A DNA stretch of 64,000 nt. Origin: JANQPX01 sp965204405. GTDB taxonomy: Bacteria; Pseudomonadota; Alphaproteobacteria; Geminicoccales; Geminicoccaceae. The stretch is from the NCBI GenBank assembly GCA_965204405.1, contig CBDBEN010000005.1, positions 2,418,001 through 2,482,000 of the forward strand, in the 5' to 3' direction. Each line of letters opens with the position of its first letter. Within the stretch, counting starts at the first letter, position 1. The notes below the pieces were generated by a model, which was not told the DNA's origin, ran no database searches, and worked only from the letters and a program-made list of their open reading frames with translations. The position numbers were made by a program, and so were the translations under genes. This document shows, piece by piece, positions 1 to 8,325 of the stretch.

Positions 1-165
1 CATTATCGGAAAGAGACTTGCCACAAAAATGAGCATCGCGGATTTGTTGCTCATGGCATAGCCGATGAACGTCACGTCTGCTGTGGTTAGGAATGTCATC
101 GTGCTGATCAACATCCGGAACGAAGATCTATAGGTCTCAAATATCTCCGCCCGCTCGCCTGTCAT
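1..165 (-). CDS. Small membrane protein, N-terminal part (runs off left edge)
   Basis: An open frame of 55 codons starts at an ATG whose complement is at 163-165 and stays open to base 1, so only the N-terminus is visible. It begins with a charged stretch (MTGERAEIFETYRSSF) and then becomes hydrophobic, with two likely membrane segments around residues 18-35 and 43-55. The composition looks like genuine coding sequence, not a chance frame. I do not recognise the family. It diverges from the aminotransferase gene at 434, with about 270 bases between them. Confidence 0.6.
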   Translation of the reverse strand, partial: MTGERAEIFETYRSSFRMLISTMTFLTTADVTFIGYAMSNKSAMLIFVASLFPIM

Positions 166-433
166 ATGGCCACCATCACGCCTATCGATCATGTAGCGAT
201 TATACGGCCGCATTAGTTCCGAACGTGTGACACACATCACTGTCGGTTCAGGAGGTCCGTGCATCAGAGGTAAAATCGGGTGGCCGTTGAGGCAGATCTG
301 GGTGAAACATGACATCTAGCCTTGCTACCGGCACGTCCACCGTCGACCCGGTAGCTGTAACTGCCGGCGCGTTTTGCAGTGACTGCCGCGCCATCTCCGT
401 GTAAGTATTTGAGTCGCTGGAGGGAAAAGAGGC

Positions 434-1345
434 ATGCCAATCGAGTCGAAGTTTAAAGATGGCATTGCCTTTGTCGAAGGGGTGTTCTGCCCCATCCATG
501 AAGCTCAGATCTCTCTGCTTGACTGGGGCTTTCTAAGATCCGATGCCTGCCAGGATACCGTTTCGGTCTGGAATGGTGCTTTTTTTCGATTGGAAGACCA
601 TCTCCAGCGTTTCGAGCGTAGCTTCAGCCGCCTCCGCATGACCTGTCCGTATGATCGCCAGAGTCTTCGAGAGCTCGCGATGGAGGCCGTGCGTCTGACT
701 GGCTTTCGCGAGGCCTATCTGCAGCTGATCATGACCCGGGGCAGACCGCCAATCGGCAGTCGCGACATTCGCCTCGCCACAAATAACTTCTTCCTGTTCT
801 GCGTCCCCTATATCTCAATCGCTACGACTGAGCAGCAGCAGCGTGGCCTGCATGTGATTGTCAGCGAAATCCAGCGCATTGCGCCCGCCTCCGTCGATCC
901 GACCATCAAAACCTATCACTGGCTGGACTTCGAGATGGGACTATTTCAGGCTTATGACAGCGGAGGCGACACTGTCGTCCTGACCGACCAGGACGGTAAC
1001 GTCACGGAAGGTCCAGGCTTTAATCTGTTCGCCGTTAAGGAAGGAAAGCTAGTCACGCCGGCCGAGGGATGCCTAGACGGAATGACCCGCGACACCGTCT
1101 TCGAGCTCTGTGCTGAGACCAATCTCGAGTACGTGCTCGCTCCGATTCCAGCGTGCGAGCTCAGCAGCATGGACGAGATCTTTATCTCGAGCACCGCGGG
1201 CGGTCTGATGCCGATCAGCAAAGTCGATGGTCAGAAGATCGGCGCCTCACCCATCGGCCCGGTGGCCGAGTGGCTCCGTGATCTCTACTGGTCAAAACGC
1301 CAAGCTGGCTGGCATGCGACACCGGTCGACTACCGAATACCCTGA
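434..1345 (+). CDS. Class IV aminotransferase (branched-chain/D-amino acid aminotransferase-like)
   Basis: The 303-residue protein has the fold-type IV PLP aminotransferase pattern. An N-terminal SLLDWGFLRSDA segment is followed by the probable PLP lysine in TIKTYHW (K159), then VTEGPGFNLFAV and the LDGMTRDTVFEL and FISSTAGGLMPI motifs that bind the cofactor phosphate. The family includes branched-chain aminotransferase, D-alanine aminotransferase and aminodeoxychorismate lyase; the substrate cannot be read from sequence. The start is supported by a purine-rich GGAGGGAAAAGAGG just upstream. The enolase-family gene downstream lies about 290 bases away in the same direction, so co-transcription is possible but not shown. 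Confidence 0.85.
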   Translation: MPIESKFKDGIAFVEGVFCPIHEAQISLLDWGFLRSDACQDTVSVWNGAFFRLEDHLQRFERSFSRLRMTCPYDRQSLRELAMEAVRLTGFREAYLQLIMTRGRPPIGSRDIRLATNNFFLFCVPYISIATTEQQQRGLHVIVSEIQRIAPASVDPTIKTYHWLDFEMGLFQAYDSGGDTVVLTDQDGNVTEGPGFNLFAVKEGKLVTPAEGCLDGMTRDTVFELCAETNLEYVLAPIPACELSSMDEIFISSTAGGLMPISKVDGQKIGASPIGPVAEWLRDLYWSKRQAGWHATPVDYRIP

Positions 1346-1634
1346 GCAAATGCCGTCGGAGACCTAGTGGCCGTTCATGGTCAGGTCCCGAATCCAGCGG
1401 CACCGTTTGCCGCGCGGGCATTATGGCGCATTCCGGCCACAAGGCTTCCTAGTCAAGCGCGTCAGCATCAGACAATCTCAGCCCCAGCTATTGTGCTGAC
1501 TGCGCCGCAGACGGTGCTGCTATCATCATATCTATCCGAGGCGACCTGACTCTCGGTTGATCAGCACTATGGTCTATCTTTAGGGCAAACATTTGAGCGG
1601 GGTACCATGCCGCCCGCTGGTGGGAGAGCAGTGC

Positions 1635-2807
1635 ATGCGCATTACAGCGATTGAGGATCTGCATTGCAATGCCGGATGGCGCGTCTGGTCATTCTTAAAG
1701 ATCACCACGGATGAGGGCATCATAGGCTGGTCCGAGTATAATGAAAGCTATGGCAGCAGGGGACTGACGGCCGTCATCCAGAAGCTCGCCGAGCGGCTGA
1801 TTGGCATGGACCCGCGGCCTGTGGAGCGAATCTCTTCAATGCTGTACGCCGCGACCCGGCAAGCACCGGGAGGGCTTATTCAGCAGGCGATCGCGGCAAT
1901 TGAAAATGCCCTGGTGGATGTCAAGGCCAGGGCACTGGGCGTGCCGGTCGTTGAGCTATTGAACGGCCCGGTTCGTGATCGGCTTCGACTCTACTGGTCC
2001 CACTGCGGCTCCTATCGGATCAACCATGCCAGCGTCATGGGCACCCCCACACTTCGGTCGTTGGATGACATCAAGATCCTCGGCGCGGAAGTGCGAAACA
2101 AAGGTTTCACGGCGCTCAAGACCAATATCTTCAGGATCGACGACGAAAAACCCTACATGTATCAGCCGGGCTTCACCGCCAACCCCGGTTGGCCGGAGCT
2201 TAATGTCGATCGCGCACTCCTCCATTTGATCGAGCGCCAGATGGCCGCTTTTCGCGAGGGGGCTGGCGATGAAGTCGACCTTCTCCTTGACCTCAATTTC
2301 AACTTCAAGACCGAGGGCTATCTGAAGGTTTCTCGCGCGATCGAGCCCTATAACCTCATGTGGCTAGAAGTTGACAGTTTTGATCCGCAAGCGCTCGCTT
2401 ACATCAGAAGCAGAAGCCGAACCCCCGTAGCATCCTGCGAGAGCCTGTTCGGTCGCCGGCAGTTCCGCCCCTATCTCGATGCTCAAGCGATGGACGTCGC
2501 GATCATCGACATTCCCTGGAACGGCATCCTCGAGGGCCTAAAAAACGCCGCTATGGCCGAGGCTTACGAGGTCAACTGCGCGCCGCACAATTTCTTCGGC
2601 AACCTCTCCACCATGATGAGCGCCCATTTCTGTGCCGCCATTCCCAATTTCCGCATCATGGAAATCGACATCGACGATGTCCCCTGGAAGGACGAGGTGG
2701 TGAGCCCTCCATTGATCCAAGACGGACATTTGGTGATGTCGGATGGGCCAGGCTGGGGCGTCGAGATCAATGAGGAAGCGATTAGGGCACGCCCTCCGAT
2801 GGGATGA
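1635..2807 (+). CDS. Mandelate racemase/muconate lactonizing enzyme family protein
   Basis: An enolase-superfamily protein of 390 residues. An N-terminal capping domain (MRITAIEDLHC onward) is followed by the barrel. Candidate metal ligands are D219 in LLLDLNF, E245 in WLEVDSF and E269 in CESLFG. K162 in ALKTN stands where the catalytic KxK motif lies, with Asn replacing the second Lys, and H318 in APHNFFG is the likely general acid/base. Members act on sugar acids or related carboxylates; the substrate is unknown. The ATG at 1635 is preferred over the upstream in-frame start at 1593 because homologues begin at MRI and a GGGAGAG lies just before it. The stop codon ends two bases before the IS at 2809, so the gene looks complete but its 3' flank was lost to the insertion. 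Confidence 0.8.
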   Translation: MRITAIEDLHCNAGWRVWSFLKITTDEGIIGWSEYNESYGSRGLTAVIQKLAERLIGMDPRPVERISSMLYAATRQAPGGLIQQAIAAIENALVDVKARALGVPVVELLNGPVRDRLRLYWSHCGSYRINHASVMGTPTLRSLDDIKILGAEVRNKGFTALKTNIFRIDDEKPYMYQPGFTANPGWPELNVDRALLHLIERQMAAFREGAGDEVDLLLDLNFNFKTEGYLKVSRAIEPYNLMWLEVDSFDPQALAYIRSRSRTPVASCESLFGRRQFRPYLDAQAMDVAIIDIPWNGILEGLKNAAMAEAYEVNCAPHNFFGNLSTMMSAHFCAAIPNFRIMEIDIDDVPWKDEVVSPPLIQDGHLVMSDGPGWGVEINEEAIRARPPMG

Positions 2808-2808
2808 T

Positions 2809-2840
2809 AGAGCCGCTCCCCGATAGCCGGACAGTGACGT
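2809..2840 (+). repeat. Left terminal inverted repeat of IS copy 1
   Basis: A 32-base repeat that matches the reverse complement of 4086-4117 without a mismatch. It is repeated at both ends of the second copy (55473-55504 and 56750-56781). In both copies the orfA-side repeat is preceded by T and the orfB-side repeat is followed outward by G, so the true element may be one base longer at each end. Confidence 0.9.
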
Positions 2841-2887
2841 AAGCTCCTGAACCGTGTCTGTTGGTCGCCAACTGGAGGAGACCAACG

Positions 2888-3184
2888 ATGTCGAAACGGA
2901 AGCAGTACAAGCCTGAATTCAAGGCGAAGGTGGTGCTGGAAGCGCTGAAGGGCGAGCAGATGGTGTCGGAGCTGGCGAGCCGGTTTGGCGTGCATCCGAC
3001 CATGATCCATCAATGGAAGAAGGCGCTCTTGGAAGGTGCGCCGGAGCTGTTCGAGCGAGGCTCGTCGGCGAAGGAGCCCGCGATCGACGAGGCGAAGGTC
3101 AAAGCGCTGCCCGCGAAGATCGGCGAGCTCACAGTGGCGAATGATTTTTTGTCCGAAAAGCTCAAACCATGGACCGGCAAGTGA
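2888..3184 (+). CDS. IS3-family transposase OrfA (copy 1)
   Basis: A 98-residue helix-turn-helix DNA-binding protein of the IS3 OrfA type (MSKRKQYKPEFKAKVVLEAL, then SRFGVHPTMIHQWKK), followed by a short leucine-rich helix. It binds the element's ends. The ATG at 2888 follows GGAGGAGACC. OrfB overlaps its last 16 bases in the -1 frame, so a fused OrfAB by frameshifting is likely. Compared with copy 2 it has M for T at residue 25 and V for A at residue 83. Confidence 0.93.
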   Translation: MSKRKQYKPEFKAKVVLEALKGEQMVSELASRFGVHPTMIHQWKKALLEGAPELFERGSSAKEPAIDEAKVKALPAKIGELTVANDFLSEKLKPWTGK

Positions 3185-4032
3185 GGCGCTCGATGGTCGA
3201 GCGTGACCGCTCGGATTTGTCGGTCGTCCGGCAATGCCGATTGCTGTCGATCAGCCGCTCGTCGTTCTACGCAACGCCACGGGGCGAGAGCGACGAGAAC
3301 CTCGCGATCATGGCTGAGATCGATCGCCAGTTTCTCGACACGCCGTTCTATGGCGTGCGGCAGATGACCTGGCATCTGCGGGCAAAGGACTGGCCGGTCA
3401 ACGTCAAGCGGGTTCGCCGTTTGATGCGCAAGATGGGCCTGATGCCGATCTACCAGCGCCCGAGAACCAGCACACCGGCGCCAGGCCACAAGATCTATCC
3501 CTATCTGCTGCGCGGTCTGACGATCGACCGCCCCAACCAGGTCTGGTGCACGGATCTCACCTACATCCCTCTGGCCCGCGGGTTTCTGTATCTCGTCGCC
3601 ATCATGGACTGGTGGAGCCGCAAGGTCCTGGCTTGGCGCTTGTCGAACACCATGGAAGCCGAGTTCTGCGTCGACGCTCTCGAGGAGGCACTGGATCGCC
3701 ATGGCAAGCCCGAGATCTTCAACAGCGACCAGGGCAGCCAATTCACCTCGACCGTCTTCACTCAGACGCTGAAGACTGCCGGCGTGCGCATCTCGATGGA
3801 CGGCAAGGGCCGATGGCTGGACAATGTGTTCGTCGAGCGGCTATGGCGATCCTTGAAATACGAGTGCGTCTACCTGCACGCCTGGAGTGGCGGTCGTGAG
3901 GTACGGGACGGGATCGGGCATTGGATGGACTTCTACAATCAACGACGTCCACACGCCGCCCATGATGGCAAAACACCGGATGCCGTCTATCACCAACCTG
4001 ATAGCATGCCGCCAGCCGAAATGGCGGCGTGA
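3169..4032 (+). CDS. IS3-family transposase OrfB (copy 1), DDE integrase core
   Basis: A 287-residue rve-type integrase/transposase. The catalytic triad is visible as D129 (WCTDLTYI), D187 (NSDQGSQFTS) and E223 (VFVERLWRSLKYE), with the 35-residue D-to-E spacing typical of the IS3 family. The N-terminal HTH_21-like region contains YGVRQMTWHLR. It is intact and identical to the copy-2 protein, so both copies are probably active or recently so. It may be made mainly as an OrfAB frameshift product. Confidence 0.94.
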   Translation: MDRQVRRSMVERDRSDLSVVRQCRLLSISRSSFYATPRGESDENLAIMAEIDRQFLDTPFYGVRQMTWHLRAKDWPVNVKRVRRLMRKMGLMPIYQRPRTSTPAPGHKIYPYLLRGLTIDRPNQVWCTDLTYIPLARGFLYLVAIMDWWSRKVLAWRLSNTMEAEFCVDALEEALDRHGKPEIFNSDQGSQFTSTVFTQTLKTAGVRISMDGKGRWLDNVFVERLWRSLKYECVYLHAWSGGREVRDGIGHWMDFYNQRRPHAAHDGKTPDAVYHQPDSMPPAEMAA

Positions 4033-4085
4033 CATGACCATGGAGAACCTGACCGGCAGACGCGATTCTGTAGCTTAAAATTCCG

Positions 4086-4117
4086 ACGTCACTGTCCGGC
4101 TATCGGGGAGCGGCTCT
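4086..4117 (+). repeat. Right terminal inverted repeat of IS copy 1
   Basis: The perfect 32-base complement of the left repeat. The sequence directly outside (from 4119) opens into the coding frame of a different, degenerate IS3 orfA, showing that this element abuts an older mobile element. Confidence 0.9.
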
Positions 4118-4118
4118 G

Positions 4119-4505
4119 ACTGGGCCGACCAGCGATGACCTCGCACGCCTGAAGTCGCTGGAGTGGGAGAACCGCGAGCTTCTCCAGGCCAACAAGATCT
4201 TGCGCAAAGCGTCTGCGTTTTTTTCCCAGGCGAAACTCGACCGCCCTATGAAGAAATGAAGATGTTCATCGATGAGCATTGCAACCAATACGGGGTCGAG
4301 CCGATTTGCCGGGTCCTTCCGATCGCTCTGTCGACCTATCACGCTCATGCTGCGCGTCGGGCCGATCCGCCGTCGAATTAACCACGCTCGAATGGATAGA
4401 TTGGTTCAACAATCGACGTTTTCTCAAGCCCATCGGCAACATCCCGCCTGAGGAAGCTGAAGCCCGCTTCTATGCGGACAACCAGGGACCCGCTATGATC
4501 GCAAG
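4119..4505 (+). pseudogene. Remnant of a second IS3-family element (orfA tail, orfB ends)
   Basis: From 4119 one frame encodes a typical IS3 OrfA C-terminus (LARLKSLEWENRELLQANKI) ending at 4259. The next frame then encodes an OrfB N-terminus (FIDEHCNQYGVEPICRVLPI) as far as HAARRADP. This jumps directly to an OrfB C-terminus (EWIDWFNNRRFLKPIGNIPP) in a third frame. The whole DDE core is missing, so the element is dead through a large internal deletion. Its 5' part was removed or displaced where IS copy 1 sits. It is a different IS3 subtype from copy 1. Confidence 0.8.
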
Positions 4506-4994
4506 GCCAACCAAACAACCTTCAGTAACCCGTGCGGTTCAATCCCTGGGCGCCATCAGTGCGACGTCTGCGGCAGTTGTGCCCTTGAGCAGAGCGCGCC
4601 TGTTCATCGAACCAAATGTCATCGAATGTTCTCCCTGTTCTGTATCATTGTGGATTTCCTGCCAGCCATCATCTGCACGTCCGACGCCAGCGAATGCTTT
4701 GGCTGCCTGCCGTTATTTTTCTCCTGAACCCAAGCAGGTAGGCGAAGCTTTTCAGGGGTGCTTCAGGCCATCTGATTCCCGTGAAGCATAGGCCCCAGAT
4801 AAAAATGATAGTTAATATATTGTTTATTATCAGTCAGCGTAGGAACACTCATCGGTGTCGTTGCGGTCGGTTGGCTCAAGTCAAGGACCGGATCGATCGT
4901 CAAAATTGGAAGAAGTGTGAAACGAGAGAGTTGGCGGCGGCCTTGGCATGGGATAACCGTGGGGCAACATAGAGCCGCTGGCCGGGGAGATAAG
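4506..4994. other. Region without recognisable gene
   Basis: About 490 bases between the IS3 debris and the GntR pseudogene. No frame here shows a family I recognise, and codon composition looks non-coding. An AT-rich stretch around 4800-4840 (GATAGTTAATATATTG) could carry a promoter for the GntR gene, but no clear -35/-10 pair is evident. Confidence 0.4.
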
Positions 4995-5631
4995 GTGGAG
5001 AGTACGCTGCTGAATTACGGAGATGGGCCTCGTGCAATCTATGAGGTGCTCAAGCAGCAGATCATTTCGGGAAAATTGGAAGCTGGTTCCGAATTGAAGA
5101 TCATGACGCTTGCCAACGAACTCGGCGTCAGCATCGTGCCGATCCGAGAAGCGATCCGCATTCTCGCCACCGAGGATCTCGTGGTCCTTCGACCGCGCCG
5201 AAGCCCGATCAAAGCGATTTTTTCAAGGTCAATCTCATTCGTAAGGCCCTGGAGCCGCTGGTCCTCGAGGATGCGATCCCCCATCATGCCGCTGACACGC
5301 TGGCAGCGTGCGAAGCGATCCTGGAGGAAGAGCGCACTTGTCAGGATCAGTGAAAGCTGATCGAGCTCAACGAGCGCTTTCCTATGGCGCTGATGGCGCC
5401 ATCATCACTCAAGCGCGCCATGTCGATCATCACTGAGCAATATGTCGGTACCGCGCGCATCATGCACTTTCGCATCGTCGACTACCTGGTCAGCGATCCG
5501 GGTCTGATCGAGCAGCCTCACGAAGAGCACGTCGCGATCCTGAAAGCGGTCAAGGCCGGCGACGGAGCCTGGCCACGGATTTGCTGACCAAACATATAGA
5601 CAACACCACCAGGCGACCTTCGTTGGATTGA
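4995..5631 (+). pseudogene. GntR-family transcriptional regulator, frameshifted and interrupted
   Basis: A GTG at 4995 after GGGGAGATAA starts a clear GntR winged helix (AIYEVLKQQIISGKLEAGSE, then LANELGVSIVPIREAIRILA). After RRSPI, near 5215, the frame shifts. The FCD ligand-binding domain continues in another frame (LIRKALEPLVLEDAIPHHAA), hits an in-frame TGA at about 5350, resumes with SLKRAMSIITEQYVGT and shifts once more near 5568 to reach DLLTKHIDNTTRR. With two frameshifts and one stop it cannot give a whole protein. A truncated DNA-binding peptide could still be made. The intact parent would be an FCD-type GntR controlling a catabolic gene. Confidence 0.85.
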
Positions 5632-5826
5632 ATTTTATATGGAATTGTACGCGATCTGATTTTCTTGCGTGAAATGAACATTTTTATTTCGTCAGCTTAT
5701 GGCACACCATTGCCCCGAGCGTTTTGACAGAAAACTGCGGGAAAGCAGCCGTGTGGTGCCGAGCGATTCTCTGACGAGGAGGCTGCCTACCGGCGCGCTG
5801 CACGCACCCCAATCGCTGATCGTGAT

Positions 5827-6807
5827 CTATACCCTTCGCAATGGCCTGGAGCCTGCGATAGTGCTGGACTTCTTTTTTTCGCGCGCGAAGACGTAAACCC
5901 CGGCGGCGGCGATCATAGCGATGCCTGACAGCACCCAGCGATCTGGGAAATGGCCGAACATGACCCACCCCCAGAAGATCGATAGCGGTAGTGCCGTATA
6001 TTCGAAAGGTGCAATCGTGGCCGCATCGGCCAGACGGTATGCCTGAGAGAGCGTGTAGCCGATCACAGCAGACAAGCTGCCGAGAAGGAAAAAGGGAAAC
6101 CAGTCGTCACTTGACGGCCAGGTCCAGGCGCGCAGTAGGAAGATCGCACTCTTATTCTCGATCCCTTCCGCAAACCGGCCGTCGCCGGCCACAGCCCAAA
6201 ATATCAAACTAACCACGATGAAGGTGCCTTGGAGATAGACGGCCATTGCCGAGGCTTTGGACGTGACACCAAGCTTTCTTGTCAGGATCTGCATGCAGGC
6301 GTAACCGAAAGCGGCAGCAATCGGGAGAACGAAGATGTGCCAATCCGGTGCGGATTCGGCGTCCAGTCCGCCGGGGCGCAACATGATCAACACGCCGAGA
6401 AAACCGAAGGCCACCGCCCCGAGCCGGCGCATGCCCACACGTTCGCCAAGGAAGGGGACCGCGAGGATCGTGATGAAGAGTGGCGCCACGAAGAAGAGGG
6501 CCGTCGCGTCCGCTAGCGGTATGACGGCGATCGCGGCAAAGAACGCCATGTTAGCGCCAACGATGCAAAGGCCGCGCAACAGATGTAGCCAGATTCGGTC
6601 TGTCCGCAGCAAGCTAAAGCCGCCCTCGAATTGTAGGACAACAAGGCTGAAGAGTATGCCGATCGCCGATCGCAGAAAAACCATTTGGTGGAGGGGATAG
6701 CCGCCCGAAAGAAACTTGATCAACATGTCATTGATCGAGATGCAGGTCATGGCGAGAACGATGAGAGCTATCGCCAAACCCGGACTGCTGTCACGAGTTG
6801 CAGTCAC
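5827..6807 (-). CDS. DMT-superfamily (EamA) transporter
   Basis: A 326-residue inner-membrane protein with about ten hydrophobic helices arranged as two EamA repeats, each near 140 residues. Landmarks are the first-helix region ALIVLAMTCISINDMLIKFL, the loop segment FLGERVGMRRLGAVAFGFLG, and the second-repeat SLSAVIGYTLSQAYRLADAA followed by EYTALPLSIFWGW. Such proteins export or import small metabolites; specificity is unpredictable. The chosen start is GTG at 6807. It is paralogous to the exporter at 18748-19659, which shares the NDxxMKxLS pattern in helix 1. Confidence 0.85.
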   Translation of the reverse strand: MTATRDSSPGLAIALIVLAMTCISINDMLIKFLSGGYPLHQMVFLRSAIGILFSLVVLQFEGGFSLLRTDRIWLHLLRGLCIVGANMAFFAAIAVIPLADATALFFVAPLFITILAVPFLGERVGMRRLGAVAFGFLGVLIMLRPGGLDAESAPDWHIFVLPIAAAFGYACMQILTRKLGVTSKASAMAVYLQGTFIVVSLIFWAVAGDGRFAEGIENKSAIFLLRAWTWPSSDDWFPFFLLGSLSAVIGYTLSQAYRLADAATIAPFEYTALPLSIFWGWVMFGHFPDRWVLSGIAMIAAAGVYVFAREKKKSSTIAGSRPLRRV

Positions 6808-7313
6808 GGCGTGCTTCGGCAGAAGAATATCGACGTGATTGGCATATTCGATGTCCCATCATGGGCGATTAAAGCTGCAAGCAGCTCATGATAAACCGCG
6901 CGGGCTTGTTGTGATCAATTCAGCAGTGAGCACGCAGCAGCCATTTTCAAAAAAGTGGATACAGGCATTGCTCGCGCAGCGTAAGCCTCACAGTCAGCCA
7001 TGTCCGCAGCTGCCAAAAGCCTGGCAGCGAGTTATAGCAGAAGATCTATGTTGGCGCTCTTTGAACCCGTGGTTTGCGTCAGCAATTGAGCGGAGACCCC
7101 AACTACGAGCCAAGATTGCTTGGCATGTCCGGCAACTGCCGGACGAAGCTGATCTGCCCCAACGAGCACGGGGAGAGGGCTGGCACCACGTAAACCTCAA
7201 CCGGAAACGCTTCGGACTGCCTGAATGGCTTCCTCGCTGACCTCAAAGAGGATGGCAGACTGGAGGCCCTCTACGAGAAGTGGTTCGGCAAGATGGGCTG
7301 GTTCAGTGAGTAA
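6808..7313 (+). pseudogene. Gene debris ending in a periplasmic binding protein C-terminus
   Basis: No intact gene is seen. At 7224-7313 a frame encodes GFLADLKEDGRLEALYEKWF and ends at TAA 7311-7313. This matches the usual C-terminal end of family-3 amino-acid ABC-transporter binding proteins. Upstream of about 7200 the frame is lost. The open frame from 6839 to 7240 has no recognisable motif and is probably chance. The region looks like deletion scar, in keeping with the broken genes on either side of the DMT gene. Confidence 0.45.
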
Positions 7314-7680
7314 AACTAAAGGGATCGAGGCGATCAGATGAACTAGCTCGCGTGCCTGAGGACGCTATACAAGACGCAGGCAAGCTCTACATCAGAGGTG
7401 TATGTTGACACGCTGGGTGGCTGCTTGAAGCTTAAGCGTTCTCTAAATATTCGTCCATGGTTACTTCAGTATGAAGACTTCCCCTGATGCATTCAAACGG
7501 CGCCGAAATTTCATCGGGTGTTATTTCGCCTCAAAATGCAACCTACCCCTTTTCCCGGCTCTCAATATAATCCAAAATGATGAAAGGCTTAGGTCGCCGG
7601 TGATGTCAAAATGTGAAGCAACTGATCGGCGCTGACCATCTTCAAGATAATAGATTTCAAGAGAAGAATTCAGGGGGGGA
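7314..7680. other. Region without recognisable gene
   Basis: About 370 relatively AT-rich bases ahead of the lipoprotein gene. No family is recognisable in any frame. A GATAAT hexamer at 7646-7651 could be a -10 element for the lipoprotein gene, but no convincing -35 stands 17 bases upstream. Confidence 0.35.
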
Positions 7681-8271
7681 ATGCGGATCATGCGAAGTAC
7701 GATGAGATTGACACTTGGATTTTTGCTTGTCGGCCTAATGGCTGCTTGCGCGGCAATGGAGCAAACAATTGAGCAGGTCGAAGCCGATCAGGCATCGGTT
7801 ATCGTCGTCGAACAGCGCTTTGCAGATGCGCCCGGCGTCTTTCTGGTGTTCAAAGAGGGTTACAGCGGCAACACATTTCACGTCACGCGTTATCAAACCA
7901 AGACCAGCCTAGCTCATATCGAACGCATAAAAGCTGCGCCAGGGTATCAGGTTGCTGACAAACCAACTGCATCCGAGGTCGAAGAGCTTTTTTTCCAATC
8001 GGAAACATGGGAGGAGAGCGACGGGCCTCCAGAACTCACATGGGCAGAACAAGGACAGGTGCAGACGACATATGGAGCGGTGAATTATCAGATGTTTGAC
8101 GCCGATGGTTTGTCATGTGTGGGGCTCACCCGCGGATGGGGACAGCCAGGAGCCGATAATAGTTTGAACGCCTATTTGAACTGGGTGAAGGGGTATTTTT
8201 GCGAAGCCTCTTCAGCGTTGACGAAGGCTGATGCAGAAACATTGATCAACAGTGTGCAGATCAAGCGCTGA
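7681..8271 (+). CDS. Putative lipoprotein of unknown function
   Basis: A 196-residue protein with a bacterial lipoprotein signal: a charged MRIMRSTMRL start, hydrophobic TLGFLLVGL, and a lipobox ending MAAC at residue 22. The mature part is acidic and mixed alpha/beta, with no domain I can name. Two further cysteines (LSCVGLTRGW and GYFCEASS) could form a disulfide. A GGGGGG run sits just before the ATG. The next gene, also a lipoprotein (M48 peptidase), starts 55 bases downstream on the same strand, so the pair probably forms an operon working in the envelope. Confidence 0.65.
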   Translation: MRIMRSTMRLTLGFLLVGLMAACAAMEQTIEQVEADQASVIVVEQRFADAPGVFLVFKEGYSGNTFHVTRYQTKTSLAHIERIKAAPGYQVADKPTASEVEELFFQSETWEESDGPPELTWAEQGQVQTTYGAVNYQMFDADGLSCVGLTRGWGQPGADNSLNAYLNWVKGYFCEASSALTKADAETLINSVQIKR

Positions 8272-8325
8272 CTGGACGCTCCAGCATTCGAAGTTGTCGC
8301 GTCTGTAGAGATCTGGAGAAGCCAG

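Larger units (their letters stand above)
2809..4117 (+). mobile_element. IS3-family insertion sequence, copy 1
   Basis: A 1309-bp element bounded by perfect 32-bp inverted repeats at 2809-2840 and 4086-4117 (outer bases AGAGCCGCTCCCCGATAGCC). It carries overlapping orfA and orfB, as usual for IS3. A second copy at 55473-56781 lies in the opposite orientation and has exactly the same length. By eye I find only two differences, at 2961 and 3135, both in orfA. The flanks (GAT on the left, GAC on the right) are not a clean 3-5 bp target duplication. The right flank is the debris of another IS3 element. Confidence 0.95.

Noticed and set aside
3010..3741. A 243-codon minus-strand frame across IS copy 1 (and the same in copy 2 at 55849-56580)
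   Set aside because: It is the antisense of orfA/orfB. Its presence in both copies follows from their identity, not from selection.
6839..7240. 133-codon plus-strand frame
   Set aside because: Tryptophan- and proline-rich composition with no motif; the only recognisable coding relic is in another frame at 7224-7313.
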